Below are positions 6,062 through 8,549 of a DNA stretch of 8,549 nucleotides, one piece after another. A program made the translations under genes and the position numbers. The DNA is from Nitrososphaera sp. (GTDB taxonomy: Archaea; Thermoproteota; Nitrososphaeria; Nitrososphaerales; Nitrososphaeraceae). The notes under the pieces were generated by a model. The model ran no database searches and was not told the origin of the DNA. It saw only the letters and a program-made list of their open reading frames with translations. The stretch covers positions 1-8,549 of the forward strand of contig JAKEIF010000148.1 in the NCBI GenBank assembly GCA_022545875.1. The letters run 5' to 3'. Position 1 is the stretch's first letter, and every line of letters starts with the position of its first letter.

Positions 6062-6538
6062 CTATGCCAGCTTTTGCACTCTGCCGCTCGGGTATTTTGC
6101 CTTTGCTGTCTCTGAGAGTGTCGAGACCCGCATGTGTTTTACTTGGGTGACCTTTTGCTTTCGAATCGTTACGTCGTTGACGTGTGCCATTTTCTTTGTT
6201 ACAGTTAGCCGCTCGCCGTAAAGCGGAATGGTCTTTTCCATCGCGCCGTTGCCATCTACTAATGCAACTGGTTCGGTCTTTCTCCCGGAACTTGATCTCT
6301 TTGTACCTGCTTTGCCTTTGATCGCTGAGACAAGCGAGTCAGCGACGCCGGGTTTTAGCGCCTTGCCGTTGACGTAAAGTTCCTCATAACGCACAGGGAC
6401 CCGGACGGTTTCCATCCTTGTGACCCAACGCTTTTCTATCAATACTTCAGACTTGATGTTATTTTTTGAAACTGAATAATTCTCGGCGACTAGGGGCATC
6501 GTATGGACTGAGGCTTCGCCTTTCTGTCGATCGCTCAT
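6062..6538 (-). CDS. Small divergent DUF2382 protein C
   Basis: A 158-residue basic protein related to the DUF2382 domains of A and B but without a PRC-barrel region. Seen: half-repeat one at about 13-58 (MPLVAENYSVSK at 14-25, VLIEKRWVTRMETVRVPVRYEELYVNGK at 32-59). A basic, Gly/Ser-rich linker follows (about 60-100, with KGKAGTKRSSSGRK). Half-repeat two is at about 102-145 (KTIPLYGERLTVTKK, then VTIRKQKVTQVKHMRV). The second half lacks the EEV..ERR strand and its C-terminal tail is degenerate. Compared with A and B the two halves are more widely spaced and the protein is more basic (A and B are acid-rich). ATG 6538 is chosen because a TATA-like ATAA palindrome at 6563-6568 is centred about 27 bp away. 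It is probably its own unit, 173 bp upstream of gene A. Possibly an older duplicate that now has a different partner; function unknown. Confidence 0.78.
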   Translation of the reverse strand: MSDRQKGEASVHTMPLVAENYSVSKNNIKSEVLIEKRWVTRMETVRVPVRYEELYVNGKALKPGVADSLVSAIKGKAGTKRSSSGRKTEPVALVDGNGAMEKTIPLYGERLTVTKKMAHVNDVTIRKQKVTQVKHMRVSTLSETAKAKYPSGRVQKLA

Positions 6539-6562
6539 GGCATCAAATTAGGGCGGCAAAGG

Positions 6563-6568
6563 TTATAA
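6563..6568 (-). promoter_or_regulatory. TATA-like box of DUF2382 gene C
   Basis: TTATAA, a perfect palindrome inside GTTATAAC, centred about 27 bp before the ATG at 6538. This is the spacing expected for a leaderless archaeal transcript. Because it reads the same on both strands it could in principle also be bound in the other orientation, but no gene lies at the matching distance there. Confidence 0.5.
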
Positions 6569-6628
6569 CAATTAGAGATCAGCGGCTCGCCAGAAGCGGG
6601 TATGAACAACTTGGTTTCTAGCTAAATG

Positions 6629-6637
6629 TTAAAATAA
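6629..6637 (+). promoter_or_regulatory. TATA-like box of the MBL-fold gene
   Basis: TTAAAATAA, centred about 34 bp before the ATG at 6667, which would place the transcription start around 6660 and leave a leader of only a few bases. A short inverted repeat lies between it and the start codon. Confidence 0.45.
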
Positions 6638-6639
6638 TC

Positions 6640-6657
6640 ACAGACTGCAAGGTCTGT
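6640..6657 (+). repeat. Perfect 6-bp inverted repeat before the MBL gene
   Basis: ACAGAC at 6640-6645 and GTCTGT at 6652-6657 are exact inverse complements with a 6-base spacer. The repeat sits between the TATA-like box and the ATG at 6667, over the expected initiation region. It may be an operator half-site pair or a hairpin, or chance. Confidence 0.4.
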
Positions 6658-6666
6658 CAGCTCGGG

Positions 6667-7683
6667 ATGGTTTGCAAAGTTGCTAAAGGCGCCTCAGGTA
6701 TTGCGGTCCAGTATAAAGATACCAGTATTCTATTGGATCCTTCGCGGCCTGGCGACTCTGATTTTACATTCGTATCCCACGCGCACGTCGACCACCTTCA
6801 TAGGCGAGGCAAAAAGTCAAAGGGCAAGATCCTATCCTCGAGTCAGACAACAAAGATAGCCAGGGCCAGAGGGTACGACATCGCTGATGCGATAGAAGAG
6901 CACGACAGCTTTGACCTTATTGATACAGGGCATATCCTCGGATCGCGCGGCCTGCTTGTTGGCGGCGACAAGGTGTTCTATACAGGCGATATCTCTATCC
7001 GTGAAAGGGCATTCATGAAGCCGGCCAGACTTCCTCACGCACAGACCCTTATAATCGAGTCAACATTTGGCAGGCCAGAGTATGTTTTTCCAGCGCTCTC
7101 TGAGGTAACTCACAGGACGAACAAGATTATATCGGAAATGTACGACCTTGGAATTCCAGTCATCCTGATGGGCTATAGCTTGGGCAAAGCGCAGCTTTTA
7201 ACAAAAATGTTTGGCGACTGGGATCCTGTCTACGTCCATGATTCCGTGGCCAAAATGAACTCAGTTTATGCCGAGCTTGGGATTGACCTAAAGCAGGCCA
7301 TGGCGCATACCGAGGCCGAAAGCCTAGGCCTTCTGTCAAAGAATAGGCCATGGGTAATGATAGCGCCGCTTTCAGGTGCAAGAAGCGCGTTTGTAAAGGA
7401 AATGAAAGACAAGTACGGCGCAGTGACCATAGGGTTCACCGGCTGGGCAACAGGCAACCGGTACAAGTACATGACGGGCCTTGATTATGTCATGCCAATG
7501 TCAGACCACTGCGACTATGAAGAGCTGGTCACCGCAGTCAAGCAATGCAGGCCTGAAAAAGTCTACACGTTCCACGGCTTTGCGGCCGAATTTGCCAAAA
7601 GCCTGAGAGAAATGGGCTATGATGCAGAGCCAGTCGAAAAGGCGGGATCAGGCAAGAACCTGTCGCTCGATTCTTTTCGATGA
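6667..7683 (+). CDS. MBL-fold beta-CASP-type nuclease-like protein
   Basis: A 338-residue metallo-beta-lactamase-fold protein of the RNA/DNA-processing group (COG1236-like; relatives are annotated as mRNA 3'-end processing factors or ligase-associated exonucleases). Seen: ILLDPSRPGDSDFTFVSHAHVDH (21-43) holds the metal-binding HxHxDH motif (His38, His40, Asp42, His43). His89 in DTGHILGS and Asp108 in VFYTGDIS complete the metal site. The beta-CASP-like motifs are Glu131 in IIESTFGRP, His281 in PMSDHCDYEEL and His303 in TFHG. All the metal ligands I can place are present, so it is likely an active nuclease or hydrolase. Compared with aCPSF1-type archaeal nucleases it is much shorter and has no KH domains. 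The ATG at 6667 is the only sensible start. It is divergent from DUF2382 gene C and its stop is 2 bp from that of the oxidoreductase on the other strand. Whether its substrate is RNA or DNA cannot be decided here. Confidence 0.87.
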   Translation: MVCKVAKGASGIAVQYKDTSILLDPSRPGDSDFTFVSHAHVDHLHRRGKKSKGKILSSSQTTKIARARGYDIADAIEEHDSFDLIDTGHILGSRGLLVGGDKVFYTGDISIRERAFMKPARLPHAQTLIIESTFGRPEYVFPALSEVTHRTNKIISEMYDLGIPVILMGYSLGKAQLLTKMFGDWDPVYVHDSVAKMNSVYAELGIDLKQAMAHTEAESLGLLSKNRPWVMIAPLSGARSAFVKEMKDKYGAVTIGFTGWATGNRYKYMTGLDYVMPMSDHCDYEELVTAVKQCRPEKVYTFHGFAAEFAKSLREMGYDAEPVEKAGSGKNLSLDSFR

Positions 7684-7685
7684 GT

Positions 7686-8549
7686 CTATTTGCGGTCCTG
7701 CTCTCGGAAATATGGTATGACTTTGTTGCCAAACATCTCGATGTTCTTGAAGTAGCCATCTCCCCAGAACCGGATAATAAAGTGGTTCGTCCCAGCTTTG
7801 ATAAAGCGCTCGAGCATCTGGATGACATCGTCTGGCTTGCCCACACCTATGGCAGTCCTTGCTACGCTGTCTGGGATTTTCAGCGCCGCGCGTTTCATCT
7901 GCTCCATCAGCTCGGGCTTGTCCATTGTGTATTCCGTAAAGTACTTGCGAAAGTCAAATTCCGAATCCTGTTCGATATTGTGAACCTTTAGCAGCTCAGG
8001 CTTGAACAGACTTACCTTGACGGCATTTTTCATCTTGTTCCATGCCTCTTCCCCGTCGTCACTAAAGTAAATGTCAACGTCATTTGCAAACTGGAAGCCC
8101 TCAAGATCTCTGCCCTGCTTTTTTGCATGATCCTTTATGACATTTGCATGCGCCTTGAAGAGTTCCGGCGTGTAGCCGATGGGGATCCAGCCGTCGCCAT
8201 ATGTTGCGCAGAGTTCAAGCGTCTTTGGAGCGCCTGCTGCAATGTAAACCGGCGGCCTTGGCGTTCTAATGCTTTTTGCCTGAAGACATGCATTGATGAG
8301 CTTGTAGTACTGGCCGTCATAATTTACGCGGTTATCAGGATCAGACTTGAAAAGGCGCTCTATCACCTCTAGTTGCTCTTTGAACTTTGTCACAGGCTTG
8401 TTGAACTCTATGCCAAAGTCTACCACGTTTTGGGCTTCACCGGCGCCAATGCCCAAAATGCCCCTGCCATGAGTGAGCCTGTCAAGCGTAATCGCTGACA
8501 GCGCGATTGCAGACGGATGCCTCCTGATCGCATCAGTAACGCATGTGCC
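7686..8549 (-). CDS. F420-dependent LLM-class oxidoreductase, C-terminal part (enters from right edge)
   Basis: Luciferase-like monooxygenase family oxidoreductase with a TIM-barrel fold; archaeal members usually use coenzyme F420 and include the Mer (methylene-tetrahydromethanopterin reductase) relatives. Seen: 287 codons run from the right edge to a TAG at 7686-7688, with no true start in the window. The TTG at 8456 is internal, because the frame stays open upstream and encodes the typical TLDRLTHGRGILGIGAGEA stretch (about 8505-8439). Further on come PPVYIAAGAPKTLELCATYGDGW (a family signature for the barrel core), GRDLEGFQFANDVDIYF, and the C-terminal IGVGKPDDVIQMLERFIKAG and HFIIRFWG blocks typical of the family. 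The full protein would be roughly 330-350 residues, so about the N-terminal sixth is missing. The specific substrate is unknown. Its stop is 2 bp from that of the MBL gene. Confidence 0.88.
   Translation of the reverse strand, partial: GTCVTDAIRRHPSAIALSAITLDRLTHGRGILGIGAGEAQNVVDFGIEFNKPVTKFKEQLEVIERLFKSDPDNRVNYDGQYYKLINACLQAKSIRTPRPPVYIAAGAPKTLELCATYGDGWIPIGYTPELFKAHANVIKDHAKKQGRDLEGFQFANDVDIYFSDDGEEAWNKMKNAVKVSLFKPELLKVHNIEQDSEFDFRKYFTEYTMDKPELMEQMKRAALKIPDSVARTAIGVGKPDDVIQMLERFIKAGTNHFIIRFWGDGYFKNIEMFGNKVIPYFREQDRK

Noticed and set aside
5943..6221. Plus-strand ORF of 92 residues spanning the A-C gap
   Set aside because: Most of it is antisense to gene C. It has no TATA-like box at a suitable distance and no recognisable features.
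4500..6538. CRISPR-like or tandem DNA repeat in the DUF2382 region
   Set aside because: The repetition is at the protein level (duplicated half-repeats). Nucleotide copies are diverged, with only short exact matches such as TCATGTGTTAC, and there are no regular spacers.
8454..8456. TTG as start of the oxidoreductase
   Set aside because: The frame is open to the right edge and the upstream residues match the family, so the gene continues outside the window.
1..8549. Mobile element, prophage or defence island
   Set aside because: No transposase, integrase, terminal inverted repeats, toxin-antitoxin pair or composition break was seen. The helicase and nuclease-like genes are separated by housekeeping genes and do not form a defence cassette.

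Overview
The window looks like a chromosomal segment of an ammonia-oxidising archaeon, probably of the Nitrososphaera type (Thaumarchaeota/Nitrososphaerota). This is an inference from gene content and style, not from a database match. The pointers are an F420-type luciferase-like oxidoreductase, PRC-barrel and DUF2382 (YsnF/AvaK-type) stress proteins, an archaeal beta-CASP metallo-beta-lactamase, frequent TTG/GTG starts, no convincing Shine-Dalgarno motifs, and TATA-like boxes about 24-34 bp upstream of start codons. That spacing is the geometry of leaderless or nearly leaderless archaeal transcripts. Genes are tightly packed, with two tail-to-tail pairs that overlap or nearly touch, and every stretch over 300 bases is accounted for by a gene.

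Left to right: (1) A minus-strand superfamily 2 DEAH-box helicase with an N-terminal zinc ribbon starts near 1214 and runs off the left edge. (2) Divergent from it is a plus-strand run: a small SRPBCC-like protein (1326-1736), a UbiE/COQ5-type methyltransferase (1752-2486), a 12-helix MFS transporter (2493-3638) and an unrecognised 43-residue ORF (3666-3797). The gaps are 15, 6 and 27 bp, so this is probably one transcription unit. (3) On the minus strand, purN (3794-4417, purine biosynthesis) ends inside the stop codon of the small ORF, so a single CTAG provides both stops. (4) Three minus-strand DUF2382 genes follow (4500-5204, 5214-5888, 6062-6538). Two carry an N-terminal PRC-barrel-like domain and are 9 bp apart; the third is a smaller, separately promoted variant with two spread-out half-repeats. 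(5) A plus-strand beta-CASP/MBL-fold nuclease-like gene (6667-7683) is divergent from the third DUF2382 gene. It converges, with 2 bp between the stops, on (6) a minus-strand F420-dependent LLM-class oxidoreductase that enters from the right edge.

How they work together: the SRPBCC-methyltransferase-MFS run is the only set that suggests a shared small-molecule role (binding, methylation, transport), but the substrate cannot be read from the sequence. The DUF2382 trio looks like a lineage-specific expansion of stress- or envelope-associated proteins. The helicase, PurN, MBL protein and oxidoreductase look like ordinary nucleic-acid or central-metabolism genes that are simply adjacent. I saw no mobile element, CRISPR array, tRNA or rRNA.
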